Positions 18,023 through 26,878 of a DNA stretch of 64,000 nt are shown here, one piece after another. How positions within the stretch are numbered: the first letter of the stretch is position 1; each line of letters begins with the position of its first letter. This DNA is from Rhodobacter sp. TJ_12. GTDB taxonomy: Bacteria; Pseudomonadota; Alphaproteobacteria; Rhodobacterales; Rhodobacteraceae. The notes under the pieces are model-generated. The model had not been told where the DNA came from and did no database searches. It saw only the letters and a list, made by a program, of their open reading frames with translations. The stretch spans positions 1 through 64,000 of the forward strand of contig NZ_NRRD01000007.1 in NCBI RefSeq assembly GCF_020023995.1. Reading direction: 5' to 3'. The position numbers were made by a program, and so were the translations under genes.

Positions 18023-19681
18023 ATGACCGACCGCTTCCGCCTGACCCTTGCCCAGATGAACGCCACCGTGGGGGCGCTGGCCGCCAATGCCGAGAATGCC
18101 TTTGCCGCTTGGGAGGCAGGCCGCGCGGCGGGGGCCGATCTGGTGATGCTGCCAGAGATGTTCCTCACGGGCTATCAAACGCAGGATCTGGTGCTGAAAC
18201 CCGCCTTTTTGCACGATGCGATGGCGGCAATGGCGGCGTTGGCCACACGCATTACCGACGGGCCTGCGCTGGGTATCGGCGGGCCGTGGTGTGACGCGAC
18301 CGGCAGTTATAACGCCTATTGGCTGCTGAAAGACGGCAAGGTCTTTGCCCGCGCGCTGAAGCATCATTTGCCGCATGACGACGTCTTTGACGAAATGCGC
18401 CTGTTTGATTCGGGGCCCTTGGGGGCGCCGGTTGATCTGGGGGCGGTGCGGCTGGGTCTGCCGGTTTGCGAAGATGCGTGGCATGGCGATGTTGCCGCTG
18501 CGCTGGCCAAGGCCGGTGCGGAGATGCTTTTGGTGCCCAATGGCTCCCCCTATCGTCGTCGTAAGCTTGACCTGCGGCTGGATGTGACGCGCGCGCGGGT
18601 CGCGGAAACCGGCTTGCCGCTCGTCTATCTGAACATGGTGGGCGGGCAGGACGATCAGCTTTTCGATGGCGCCAGCTTCGTTTTGGACCGCGCAGGGCAG
18701 GTGGTGGCGCAACTGCCCGCCTTTGAAGAGGCGCTGGCGCATATCGATTTTGAAAAAGGCGCGCTGGGCTGGACCCCATGCCCCGGCCCGATCACCGCGC
18801 AGCCCGACGATCTGGAACAAGATTACCGCGCCATGGTGCTTGGCCTGACAGATTATCTTGGCAAATCGGGGTTCAAAAAGGCGGTGCTCGGCCTGTCGGG
18901 CGGGGTCGATTCCGCGCTGGTGGCGGCGATTGCGGCCGATGCGCTGGGGCCTGAAAACGTGCATTGCGTGATGCTGCCCTCGCGCTACACCTCTCAAGCC
19001 TCGCTGGACGACGCCGCCGCCGCCGCGACGGGGTTGGGTTGCAAGCTTGATACGGTGTCCATCGAAGACAGTCGCCACGCGGTCGAAGGGGCGCTGGCCC
19101 ATGTGCTGGCGGGCACCACGCCCGATGTGACCGAGGAAAACATCCAATCACGCCTGCGCGGCGTGATGTTGATGGCGATTTCGAACAAATTTGGCGGCAT
19201 GCTGCTGACGACCGGCAATAAATCCGAGGTCGCGGTGGGCTATTGCACGATTTATGGCGATATGGCGGGGGGCTACAACCCGATCAAAGACCTGTATAAA
19301 ACGCGCGTCTTTGAAACCTGCCGCTGGCGAAATGCCAATCATCGGCCTTGGATGAAAGGGCCCGCGGGCGTGGCGGTGCCGGTCTCGATCATTGACAAGC
19401 CCCCCTCGGCGGAATTGCGCGACAACCAAAAGGATGAAGATAGCCTGCCGCCCTATCCGGTGCTGGATGACATCCTTGAACGGCTGGTCGAAGGCGATCA
19501 ATCGGTCGCGGATATTGTGGCTGCGGGCCATGACCGTGACACGGTCAAACGGATCGAGCATCTGCTTTACATCTCGGAATGGAAGCGCTTCCAATCCGCG
19601 CCGGGGCCGCGACTGACCACGCGCGCCTTTTGGCTGGATCGGCGCTATCCGATGGTCAACCGCTGGCGCGATACCCGCTAG
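18023..19681 (+). CDS. nadE: Glutamine-dependent NAD+ synthetase
   Basis: NadE amidates nicotinate adenine dinucleotide to NAD+ using glutamine. The protein is about 552 residues with two domains. The first is an N-terminal nitrilase-like glutaminase (catalytic Glu in LPEMFLTGY, Lys in RALKHHLPHD, Cys in PVCEDAWHG). The second is a C-terminal synthetase with the ATP-pyrophosphatase loop LSGGVDSALV and TTGNKSEVAVGYCT. ATG 18023 (MTDRFRLTLAQMN) is preferred; ATG 17996 and 18017 are in frame upstream and cannot be excluded. Its 3' end faces pfkB. Confidence 0.96.
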   Translation: MTDRFRLTLAQMNATVGALAANAENAFAAWEAGRAAGADLVMLPEMFLTGYQTQDLVLKPAFLHDAMAAMAALATRITDGPALGIGGPWCDATGSYNAYWLLKDGKVFARALKHHLPHDDVFDEMRLFDSGPLGAPVDLGAVRLGLPVCEDAWHGDVAAALAKAGAEMLLVPNGSPYRRRKLDLRLDVTRARVAETGLPLVYLNMVGGQDDQLFDGASFVLDRAGQVVAQLPAFEEALAHIDFEKGALGWTPCPGPITAQPDDLEQDYRAMVLGLTDYLGKSGFKKAVLGLSGGVDSALVAAIAADALGPENVHCVMLPSRYTSQASLDDAAAAATGLGCKLDTVSIEDSRHAVEGALAHVLAGTTPDVTEENIQSRLRGVMLMAISNKFGGMLLTTGNKSEVAVGYCTIYGDMAGGYNPIKDLYKTRVFETCRWRNANHRPWMKGPAGVAVPVSIIDKPPSAELRDNQKDEDSLPPYPVLDDILERLVEGDQSVADIVAAGHDRDTVKRIEHLLYISEWKRFQSAPGPRLTTRAFWLDRRYPMVNRWRDTR

Positions 19682-19708
19682 GGCAGGGGGGCGTGCCCCC
19701 CGCCAATG

Positions 19709-20656
19709 TTAGATGCGTTCGAGCGTCGAAGCCCGCAAAAGACGTTTCACATCGCGTTCGGTGCACAGATCGGTGGCGGGGGTCATCACCGCAGCAGCTG
19801 CGGCGGCAGCGCCCCAGCGCAACGCATCCGGCAGGCTTTTTCCGCGCCCAAGGCTGAGCGTGAAGGCCGCCACGAAACTGTCGCCTGCGCCGACCTTGGA
19901 GATCACCTTTTCAGGCACCGCTTGCGCGACCCAACGTTCTGTCCCGGTGGCCAGCACATTGCCATCGGCCCCGCGCGCCACCACGACGGCCCGCGCGATC
20001 CCCTTGTGCACCAGTTCTTGCGCGAAATCGGCGCTATCGGCGCGGGCGGGCAGGGCACGGCCTGCCAATTCCTCGGCCTCTAGATCGTCCATCCGCAGCA
20101 CATCGACGGGTTTCGCCTGCGCTTCCAAAAGCCGGTGCAGCGCCTTGCCAGAGGTGTCTAAAAAGAACCGCGCCTCGGTGCGTGCGATCCGGGTGGCCAG
20201 ACGCGCGGGAAAATCATCGGGCACGCCGGGCGGTTGGCTACCCGACAGCACCACGATGCCGTTTTCCGGTGCGGCCTTGCCGATCCGGTCCAGCACTTTG
20301 GTCACATCGCGCGTGCTCCATTTCGGCCCCGGCATCACGAAGCGGTATTGCTCGCCGGTTTCTGCATCGGTCACCGTCAGGCTTTGGCGCGTCTCGCCGG
20401 GGGCCGGGAACGGGGCCAGACCGATGCCCTGTTCGGCCAAAAGATGCATGACCTTGTCGCCCGTGGGCCCGCCCAGCGCGACGAAGGCGGTCGAATGCCC
20501 ACCCAACGCAGAAATCGCCCGGCTGACATTGAGCCCGCCGCCGCCCGGATCGGTATCGGGGCGCGAACAGCGCAGCTTACGCTCCGGCGCGACCTGATCG
20601 GCAAAGATCGACAGATCGACGGTGGGATTGAGGGTGACAGTCAATATTGCAGTCAT
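19709..20656 (-). CDS. pfkB: PfkB-family hexose/phosphosugar kinase (1-phosphofructokinase type)
   Basis: This is a 315-residue ribokinase-superfamily sugar kinase. The N-terminal TLNPTVDLS and DPGGGGLNVSRA motifs are typical of the fructose-1-phosphate/6-phosphofructokinase branch. The anion hole and catalytic base lie in KVGAGDSFVAAF. The ATG at 20656 (MTAILTVTLNPT) is preceded by GGAAGG. It is divergent from an operon of two unrecognised genes, sharing a 156-base intergenic region. Whether it prefers fructose-6-phosphate or fructose-1-phosphate cannot be told from sequence. No fruA/PTS gene is adjacent. Confidence 0.88.
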   Translation of the reverse strand: MTAILTVTLNPTVDLSIFADQVAPERKLRCSRPDTDPGGGGLNVSRAISALGGHSTAFVALGGPTGDKVMHLLAEQGIGLAPFPAPGETRQSLTVTDAETGEQYRFVMPGPKWSTRDVTKVLDRIGKAAPENGIVVLSGSQPPGVPDDFPARLATRIARTEARFFLDTSGKALHRLLEAQAKPVDVLRMDDLEAEELAGRALPARADSADFAQELVHKGIARAVVVARGADGNVLATGTERWVAQAVPEKVISKVGAGDSFVAAFTLSLGRGKSLPDALRWGAAAAAAAVMTPATDLCTERDVKRLLRASTLERI

Positions 20657-20812
20657 GCAGAGCCTTCCCGGGCCACGGCCCACTGGGGTTCTATGGCGCT
20701 AACATACAGTTTCACCGCGGTTGGGGAAGGCCGGAAACCTGCTTGGCGACGAGAAACCGGAATTTAATAAATTGCCGCTTTATTCTTGGACGAATTCTAA
20801 GGAGGAGTGCCT

Positions 20813-21022
20813 ATGATTCCCGATTTGAACGACCCGCGCTGGAAGCGGGTCTTGACCAGTGACTCCGACCTTTCCTCGGCGTCGCTGGCCACGCGTATTC
20901 TGATTTCGCGGCTGCGGCGCGAAGTGTCAGAAGCGCCCGCCACTCTTTCGGCCAAAATGGGCGAGTTGCGGGATTTTGTCGCCAAGAACAGCTTCGCCAT
21001 GGGCGATCTGGCGAAATTCTGA
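20813..21022 (+). CDS. Small protein of unknown function
   Basis: This encodes 69 residues starting MIPDLNDPRWKRVL. A very strong ribosome site, AAGGAGGAG at 20799-20807, sits about five bases before ATG 20813 and decides the start. The sequence is probably helical (LATRILISRLRREV, LSAKMGELRDFVAKN) with no signal or membrane segment. It is 13 bases upstream of the next gene and clearly in its operon. An AT-rich stretch at about 20757-20790 could hold the promoter. I do not recognise a family. Confidence 0.75.
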   Translation: MIPDLNDPRWKRVLTSDSDLSSASLATRILISRLRREVSEAPATLSAKMGELRDFVAKNSFAMGDLAKF

Positions 21023-21035
21023 CCGGAGAACACGC

Positions 21036-22025
21036 ATGAAAAATGAAATGCTGACCGTCACCGAGGCTTCGGCCCGGATCGAGGCGGGCGATGTGATGGT
21101 GATCGCGGGCGATGAAACACTGCTGGCCCAACTGCCCAAAGGCGCTTGGATCGGCGGCACGACCGTCTATTTCGTCACCGAAACCGGCGGCGCTGTGGTG
21201 CGCGACAAGCTGTTTTGCACCACCTTTGCCAAAGCGACCGGCGCCACGCCGCGCCATGTGGATGTGGCGGGTCTGCCGACGATTGCCGAAGGCTACAAGA
21301 CCGGCGGCGTGACAATGATCATGATCCCGGCCTTCTCGGTGGCGCATTCGCAATTTGCCGTGGATGGCCAGACGTATCCGGGGCTGTTCGACCAGCCACT
21401 CGCGGGCTGGATCACCGGTGTGCATCTTGATGACATCGGCAAGAAAGCCCCCAAGGTGTTCGACGGCGCCACCGGTGTCGCGCATGATGAAGGGGCGGCC
21501 TTGTTGCACATCGCGCTGCCCGAAGGCGTGCAGATCGATCTCGATATCCTCAACATCTTTGCCCAAGGCGATGATGAGAAGCTGCGCTTTGTCTTTGAAG
21601 AGGGCGGCTTCTCGGCCAAGACCGCGACGGTCAATGGCGCGCAGGTGAAACTGGCCGATTACATCACCGACAACAAGATCGACACCCGTCTGCCGCTGGT
21701 GGCGAACTACGCCGGGGCGCTGGTCAATGTCTCGATCCAATCGGTCGATACCGAAACTGGCGAGGTGAAATTCTACGCCCCGGTCGTGGCCGGTGTCGAA
21801 TATCGCATGGCGAATGCGCTGGGGTCCTATGCGCAGGCCTTTGCCCAAGGCGCGAGCGATGGTGGCGCGGATCAATATTCGTGCAACTGCATCCTGAACT
21901 ACCTTTATGGCGAGCTTGAAGGCCAACGCACCGGTGGCTTTACCGGCCCGGTCACCTTTGGCGAGATCGCCTATATCTTGCTCAACCAGACGCTGGTGCG
22001 CATGGATATCAACGACGCCGCGTGA
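21036..22025 (+). CDS. Conserved hypothetical protein (possibly DUF6976-type)
   Basis: 329 residues, apparently cytoplasmic, from ATG 21036 (MKNEMLTVTEAS) with GGAGAA at the right distance. The sequence is soluble-looking and acidic, with GDVMVIAGDETLLAQLP and GGTTVYFVTETGGAVV near the N-terminus and a Cys pair in SCNCILNYLYGELEG near the end. I recall similar proteins of unknown function in Rhodobacteraceae, possibly under DUF6976, but cannot confirm. It is in an operon with the preceding 69-residue protein and is followed by a strong terminator. No function is proposed. Confidence 0.7.
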   Translation: MKNEMLTVTEASARIEAGDVMVIAGDETLLAQLPKGAWIGGTTVYFVTETGGAVVRDKLFCTTFAKATGATPRHVDVAGLPTIAEGYKTGGVTMIMIPAFSVAHSQFAVDGQTYPGLFDQPLAGWITGVHLDDIGKKAPKVFDGATGVAHDEGAALLHIALPEGVQIDLDILNIFAQGDDEKLRFVFEEGGFSAKTATVNGAQVKLADYITDNKIDTRLPLVANYAGALVNVSIQSVDTETGEVKFYAPVVAGVEYRMANALGSYAQAFAQGASDGGADQYSCNCILNYLYGELEGQRTGGFTGPVTFGEIAYILLNQTLVRMDINDAA

Positions 22026-22120
22026 TGGCGCAGCGCGGCGCAGGCCGCGCAAAGCCGCAAAAGATACGGGGTGCATCGAAACGGCGCCCCGACCGAGGTC
22101 TCTCTCCGGGGACGCGCCCG

Positions 22121-22166
22121 CCCCGGCGCACAGGTTGCGGCCTGTGTGCCGGGGTTTGGCGTTTTT
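22121..22166 (+). terminator. Strong intrinsic terminator
   Basis: A 14-bp stem (22121-22134 with 22141-22154, one wobble pair) and a six-base loop are followed by TTTGGCGTTTTT. It lies about 95 bases after the conserved hypothetical gene and just before the convergent end of the metallo-hydrolase gene. Confidence 0.9.
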
Positions 22167-22171
22167 ACAGA

Positions 22172-23095
22172 TTAGAGATCGAATTGATAAGTTGCGGGCA
22201 CGAAGCGGAACCCGTCGCCCTTTGGCTCCAAAAAGCCCACGCCCGGAAACGGCATGTGATAGCCGATGAAAGGCAGCCGTTCGGCGGCGATCATCCCAAA
22301 AAGCGCGCGGCGCGTGGCGGCGGCCTGCGCCTTGTCCATATCGTATTTCACGTCCCAATCGGGACGTTCGAGCGACCAGACATAATGGTTCGCGGTGTCG
22401 GCGGTTAGGATCAGGCTTTCCCCGGCGCTGTCGATGCGAAACGCCATATGGCCGGGCGTGTGCCCGGGCGCGAGGATCGCGGTCATCCCGTCAGCGGGGC
22501 TGTCGCCATCGTTGAGAAAGGTCGTCTGATCGGCCAGCGGGCGCACTTTGGCGTCAAAGCCCGCATTGCCCGCGCCGGCCCAGAAATCATATTCCACCTT
22601 GCCGGTGGCATAGCGCGCATTGGGGAAGGTGGGCGTGGCGCCATCACTGAGCCCGCCGATATGATCGCCATGCATATGGGTCAGCACCACCAAAGTCACC
22701 GCCTCGGGCGCAACGCCCGCAGCGGTCAGGGCTGTCGTGATCCCCTCGGGCGACAGCCCGGTATCAAACAGCACCACTTCGGACCCGGTTTCGACCAGTG
22801 TCGGCGTGAACCCGTTAAGCGAGGCATCGGCGGGTATAAACGCCGCAGCCGACAGCGCGGCAAAGTCCTCGGGCGTGGCATTGAGCCCAAAGATCGTTTG
22901 CGGATCGGCCATGGGCCGGGTGCCTGCCAAAAGCGTTGTCAGGGTGAAATCGCCCAGTTTCAGCCGCCGATAGGGCGCACGATCGGGGGGCGTTTCAGCG
23001 GGCGCGGTTTGTGCCGTGGCGGGGGCAAGAAATGCGGGCGTGGCCAGCCCGGTGGCGGCGGCCATCAGCGTGGCGCGGCGGGTAAGTTTCGTCAT
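22172..23095 (-). CDS. Tat-exported metallo-beta-lactamase-fold hydrolase
   Basis: This encodes 307 residues from ATG 23095, which follows GGAGG. The N-terminus has a twin-arginine signal (TRRATLMAAATGLATPAFL, cleavage near ATAQ), so the enzyme is likely exported folded to the periplasm. The zinc-binding signature THMHGDHIGG is present, with further ligands in APGHTPGHMAF, the Asp of LTADTANHY and the His of IGYHMPFPG. The family includes quorum-quenching lactonases and other hydrolases; the substrate cannot be assigned. It is monocistronic. Confidence 0.88.
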   Translation of the reverse strand: MTKLTRRATLMAAATGLATPAFLAPATAQTAPAETPPDRAPYRRLKLGDFTLTTLLAGTRPMADPQTIFGLNATPEDFAALSAAAFIPADASLNGFTPTLVETGSEVVLFDTGLSPEGITTALTAAGVAPEAVTLVVLTHMHGDHIGGLSDGATPTFPNARYATGKVEYDFWAGAGNAGFDAKVRPLADQTTFLNDGDSPADGMTAILAPGHTPGHMAFRIDSAGESLILTADTANHYVWSLERPDWDVKYDMDKAQAAATRRALFGMIAAERLPFIGYHMPFPGVGFLEPKGDGFRFVPATYQFDL

Positions 23096-23165
23096 CGGGG
23101 CCTCCTGTCTGGGCGCCACCAGATAGGCGAGGTCGGTCCCCGGTCCAGACGATCTCGCGCAGCCG

Positions 23166-23570
23166 TTATTCCCACCACCGGTCGATGCTGGCGATATCGC
23201 CATCCGACCAGCCGAAATGATGCGCCATCTCATGCACGAAAACATGCGCCACCAAAGCATCCAGCGCCACATCTGCACGCGCGATCCATTCATCCAAGAT
23301 CGCGCGGCGAAACAGCCAGATCACATCCGGCCCGGTCGGGTCCGAGATCGATTTCTCGGTCATCGGCACGCCTTCATAAAGCCCGGTCAGCTCATAGGGG
23401 TCTTCGATCTCAAGCTCGTCCAACAGCGCGTCGGGCGCTATATCCTCGACCCGCAGCACCACCTGCGCGGCTGCCGCACGGAACGCCTCGGGCAGCGCGG
23501 CGCGCGCGGCTTCGGCCATCGCTTCGATCTCTTCTAGGCTTGGGGCTTCGCAATCTTCCCAACGGCGCAT
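23166..23570 (-). CDS. Small zincin-like metallopeptidase family protein
   Basis: The product is 134 residues from ATG 23570 (MRRWEDCEAPS), preceded by AAGGAG eight bases upstream. An HExxH-type zinc motif is visible as FVHEMAHHFGWSD, with a nearby Asp as third-ligand candidate. The length and the pattern ELTGLYEGVPM followed by WLFRRAILDEW match the PF06262-type small metallopeptidases found across alphaproteobacteria and actinobacteria. Physiological substrates are not known. It is divergent from gltX with about 100 bases between. Confidence 0.85.
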   Translation of the reverse strand: MRRWEDCEAPSLEEIEAMAEAARAALPEAFRAAAAQVVLRVEDIAPDALLDELEIEDPYELTGLYEGVPMTEKSISDPTGPDVIWLFRRAILDEWIARADVALDALVAHVFVHEMAHHFGWSDGDIASIDRWWE

Positions 23571-23669
23571 ATGAATGGCTCCTTGCTGGACGCGGCCCGA
23601 TACCGCCCCCTGCCTGATATGGACAAAACGGCCCGCCTGTGAAAGAGGAACAGGCAACAGGAGACCGCC

Positions 23670-24998
23670 ATGACCGTTGTGACCCGCTTTGCCCCCTCGC
23701 CGACCGGCTATATCCATGTCGGCAACCTGCGCACCGCGCTGATGAACTATCTTGTTGCCCGCAAAAACGGCGGCACTTTCATCTTGCGCATCGATGATAC
23801 AGACCAAGAACGCTCGAAGCAGGAATATGTCGATGCGCTCAAGGCCGATCTGGAATGGCTGGGCCTGACCTGGGACCGCGAAGAGCGGCAATCTTTGCGG
23901 CTTGACCGGTATGAAGCAGCAGCGGACAAATTGCGCGCGGATGGCAAGCTTTACGAATGCTTTGAAAGCCCGACCGAGCTGGACCTGAAGCGTAAAAAGC
24001 TTTTGAACATGCATCGCCCGCCGGTTTACGACCGCGCGGCGCTGAAGCTGACCGACGAGGAAAAGGCCAAGCTGCGCGCCGAGGGCCGCGAAGGCTATTG
24101 GCGTTTCATGCTTGATCTGACCCGGATCGAATGGACCGATGGCATCATCGGCGACATTTCGATTGATGCGGCCTCGGTCTCTGACCCGGTGCTGATCAAG
24201 GCGGGCGGGCAGGTGCTTTATACCTTTGCCTCTTCGGTCGATGACATGGAAATGGGCGTGACCCATATCGTGCGCGGCGGCGACCACGTCACCAACACCG
24301 CGACGCAAATCCAGATCATCGAGGCGATGGGCGGCACGCCCCCGGCCTTCGCCCACCACAGCCTGCTGACCGGGGCCAAGGGCGAGGAATTGTCCAAACG
24401 CCTTGGAACGCTGTCGATCCGCGATTTGCGGGAAAACGGCATCGCGCCCGAGGCGCTGCTCAGCCTGATGGCGCGGCTTGGCTCAAGCCAGCCGGTGGAG
24501 CTGAAGCTGAGCCTTGATGAAATTGCCGAAGGGTTCGACCTGTCGCAATTCGGATCGGCGCCGACCAAATTCGACCCGGATGACCTGATCCCGCTGACCC
24601 GTGCGCGCAATCACCAACTGCCCTATGCGGCGGTGGCCGAGGACATTCGCGCGCTGGGCGTGCCCGATGCAATGGCAGAACAATTCTGGGCTGTGGCATC
24701 GCAAAACATCGACAAGCTGTCGGACCTCAAGCATTGGGCGGACCTGGTGCTGGAGGGGGCAGAGCCGGTGATCGACCCTGAAGACGCCGAGTTTGTCGCC
24801 GCCGCGATGGCGCTTTTGCCCGAGCCGCCCTTTACCGCGACGACATGGAGCGAATGGACCGCGAAGGTGAAGGCGGAAACCGGGCGGAAGGGCAAAGGGC
24901 TGTTCATGCCGCTGCGCAAGGCGCTGACCGGGCAGGGGCATGGCCCCGAAATGGCCGATCTGATGCCGCTTTTGCAAAAAGTGCGCGCCAAGGGCTAA
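23670..24998 (+). CDS. gltX: Glutamyl-tRNA synthetase
   Basis: 442 residues; it charges tRNA-Glu, which also feeds 5-aminolevulinate synthesis only in C5-pathway organisms (Rhodobacter use the Shemin route). Class I motifs are a HIGH variant, PSPTGYIHVGNLRTAL, and a KMSKS variant, GEELSKRLGTLS. The length is slightly short compared with the 465-480 of E. coli-type enzymes but is common for the shorter alphaproteobacterial paralogue. A second gltX may exist elsewhere. ATG 23670 follows ACAGGAG. An intrinsic terminator lies 34 bases after the stop. Confidence 0.95.
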   Translation: MTVVTRFAPSPTGYIHVGNLRTALMNYLVARKNGGTFILRIDDTDQERSKQEYVDALKADLEWLGLTWDREERQSLRLDRYEAAADKLRADGKLYECFESPTELDLKRKKLLNMHRPPVYDRAALKLTDEEKAKLRAEGREGYWRFMLDLTRIEWTDGIIGDISIDAASVSDPVLIKAGGQVLYTFASSVDDMEMGVTHIVRGGDHVTNTATQIQIIEAMGGTPPAFAHHSLLTGAKGEELSKRLGTLSIRDLRENGIAPEALLSLMARLGSSQPVELKLSLDEIAEGFDLSQFGSAPTKFDPDDLIPLTRARNHQLPYAAVAEDIRALGVPDAMAEQFWAVASQNIDKLSDLKHWADLVLEGAEPVIDPEDAEFVAAAMALLPEPPFTATTWSEWTAKVKAETGRKGKGLFMPLRKALTGQGHGPEMADLMPLLQKVRAKG

Positions 24999-25031
24999 GC
25001 CTTTTATCTTTTCCAGACATCTATGCGAATC

Positions 25032-25062
25032 AGGGCCGACGGCGTCGGCCCTGTTCTTTTTT
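25032..25062 (+). terminator. Intrinsic terminator of gltX
   Basis: A 9-bp perfect stem (AGGGCCGAC / GTCGGCCCT) with a GGC loop is followed by GTTCTTTTTT. It separates gltX from the glycine-cleavage leader. Confidence 0.93.
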
Positions 25063-25167
25063 GTGCAATTGCGACCCGATTTTCGTCGTTTTTATCTGCA
25101 AAGCGTCGGATTTGATTTTCTTTCTTGCCATGGTTGCGATGCCTCGGCTATGCGGGGGGTGTCAGGA

Positions 25168-25335
25168 ACGGGAGACGCTGGCCGTAAGGTCAGGGCCGAA
25201 GGAGCAACCGCCCCGGTAAACTCTCAGGCAAAAGGACCGCTCTGACAAAAACTCTGGAGAGAGGCGCGCCTTGGGTGTGCCCGCCGAAGGGATAATGATC
25301 TCAGGCGCCCGTCATGGGCACGGACAGGGGGGGCA
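25168..25335 (+). ncRNA. Tandem glycine riboswitch (two aptamers) upstream of gcvT
   Basis: The first aptamer (about 25168-25260) shows the conserved blocks GGGAGA, GCCGAAGGAGCAA, AAACTCTCAGGCAAAAGGAC and CTCTGGAGAG. The second (about 25261-25335) shows CGCCGAAGGGATAATG, ATCTCAGGC and GACAGGGGG. Two aptamers joined by a short linker directly upstream of gcv genes are the classical glycine riboswitch, which turns on glycine cleavage when glycine is abundant. The downstream expression platform lies in 25336-25391. Boundaries are approximate. Confidence 0.95.
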
Positions 25336-25391
25336 TCGAGCGGGCGGCAGCCCGGGGAATCGGTGCCGGGGAACCGGCTGAAGGGGATGAT

Positions 25392-26501
25392 ATGGCCGGG
25401 GATACTGGGCTGCGGCGCACGCCGCTTTACGATCTGCATGTGGAATTGGGGGGCAAAATGGTCCCTTTCGCGGGCTGGGACATGCCCGTGCAATATCCGA
25501 TGGGGGTGCTGAAAGAGCATCTTCATACCCGCGCGGAGGCGGGGCTGTTCGATGTCAGCCATATGGGGCAGGTGATTTTGCCGATCAGCGCCGTCGCCGC
25601 GCTTGAGGCTTTGGTGCCGGTCGATATTGCCGGGCTTGGGCTCAACCGGCAGCGCTATGCGATGTTCACCAACGATCAGGGCGGGATTTTGGATGATTTG
25701 ATGGTCACCAATCGCGGTGATCATCTGTTTTTGGTCGTGAATGCCGCCTGTGCCGAGGCCGATATTGCCCATCTGAAAGCCCATATCGCCGATGTGACCG
25801 TGGTCGAGGGGCGTGGGCTTTTGGCGCTGCAAGGGCCGGCAGCGGAAGCCGCGCTCGATCAGCTTTTGCCCGGTGCCGCCGCGATGCGGTTCATGGACAG
25901 CGCCACGTTCCTTTGGAAAGACCAAGATCTTTGGGTCTCGCGCTCGGGCTATACGGGCGAAGATGGCTATGAAATTTCCGTGCCCGATCCGGTGATTGCA
26001 GATTTTGCCCGCGCGCTGCTGGCGCAAGAGGCCGTGGCCCCGATTGGCCTTGGCGCGCGTGACAGCCTGCGGCTGGAGGCGGGGCTGTGCCTTTATGGCC
26101 ATGATATCGACACCGCCACCTCGCCGGTCGAGGCGGGGCTGACTTGGGCGATCCAGAAAGCGCGCCGCGAAGGCGGAGCGCGTGCAGGCGGCTTCCCCGG
26201 GGCAGAGCGTATCTTGCGCGAATTGGCCGAAGGACCGGCGCGCAAACGTATGGGCCTGCGCCCCGAAGGCCGCGCGCCGATGCGCGAGGGCGTAGAAATT
26301 TTTGCGAAGGCCGAGGGCGGCGCGCCCATCGGCACGGTCACCTCGGGCGGCTTTGGCCCCTCGATCGAAGGGCCGATGGCGATGGCCTACCTGCCCGCCG
26401 ACCTGCCCGACGGCACCACGGTTTACGGCGAGATTCGCGGCAAACGCTTGCCCGCGCGGATCGTGCCGCTGCCTTTCCACCCCACACGCTACAAACGCTG
26501 A
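25392..26501 (+). CDS. gcvT: Glycine cleavage system T protein (aminomethyltransferase)
   Basis: GcvT transfers the methylene group from H-protein-bound aminomethyl to tetrahydrofolate. The product is 369 residues from ATG 25392, preceded by AAGGGG. Family motifs are MVPFAGWDMPVQY, AGLFDVSHMGQ, SRSGYTGEDGYEI and RLEAGLCLYGHDID, with the C-terminal barrel GTVTSGGFGPSIEGPMAMAY. It is the first gene of gcvT-gcvH-gcvP under the tandem glycine riboswitch. Confidence 0.97.
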   Translation: MAGDTGLRRTPLYDLHVELGGKMVPFAGWDMPVQYPMGVLKEHLHTRAEAGLFDVSHMGQVILPISAVAALEALVPVDIAGLGLNRQRYAMFTNDQGGILDDLMVTNRGDHLFLVVNAACAEADIAHLKAHIADVTVVEGRGLLALQGPAAEAALDQLLPGAAAMRFMDSATFLWKDQDLWVSRSGYTGEDGYEISVPDPVIADFARALLAQEAVAPIGLGARDSLRLEAGLCLYGHDIDTATSPVEAGLTWAIQKARREGGARAGGFPGAERILRELAEGPARKRMGLRPEGRAPMREGVEIFAKAEGGAPIGTVTSGGFGPSIEGPMAMAYLPADLPDGTTVYGEIRGKRLPARIVPLPFHPTRYKR

Positions 26502-26511
26502 GGAGCATTCC

Positions 26512-26874
26512 ATGACGATCCGTTACACCGAAGACCACGAATGGCTGCGCCCCGAAGGGGATCTGGTCACCGTCGGCATCACCGAACATGCCTCGGAACA
26601 GCTTGGCGATGTGGTGTTCATCGAATTGCCCGAAGTGGGCCGCACGGTCGAAAAAGGCGAAGAGGTCTGCGTGATCGAATCCGTCAAGGCCGCCTCGGAC
26701 ATTCTGGCCCCGCTTGCCGGTGAAATCGTGGCGGTAAACGAAGACCTGCCCGACAGCCCCGGCGCGGTGAATGAAGATGCGCTGGGCACTTGGTTCTTCA
26801 AAATCAAGCCCACCGAGGCCGCCGCGCTTGAAGGCTTCATGGATGAAGCCGCTTACACGGACTTTATCGGATAA
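26512..26874 (+). CDS. gcvH: Glycine cleavage system H protein
   Basis: GcvH is the lipoyl carrier that shuttles the aminomethyl intermediate among P, T and L proteins. It is 120 residues, typical length. The lipoylated lysine is Lys59 in [13 protein letters not shown]. The N-terminus [13 protein letters not shown] and C-terminus [13 protein letters not shown] fit the family. GAGGAG precedes the ATG at 26512, and the gene starts 10 bases after gcvT and ends 4 bases before gcvP. Confidence 0.98.
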   Translation: MTIRYTEDHEWLRPEGDLVTVGITEHASEQLGDVVFIELPEVGRTVEKGEEVCVIESVKAASDILAPLAGEIVAVNEDLPDSPGAVNEDALGTWFFKIKPTEAAALEGFMDEAAYTDFIG

Positions 26875-26878
26875 CATC

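Noticed and set aside
26771-26878. N-terminal extension of gcvP inside gcvH
   Set aside because: The frame is open but gives no family sequence. ATG 26879 directly after gcvH starts the conserved protein.
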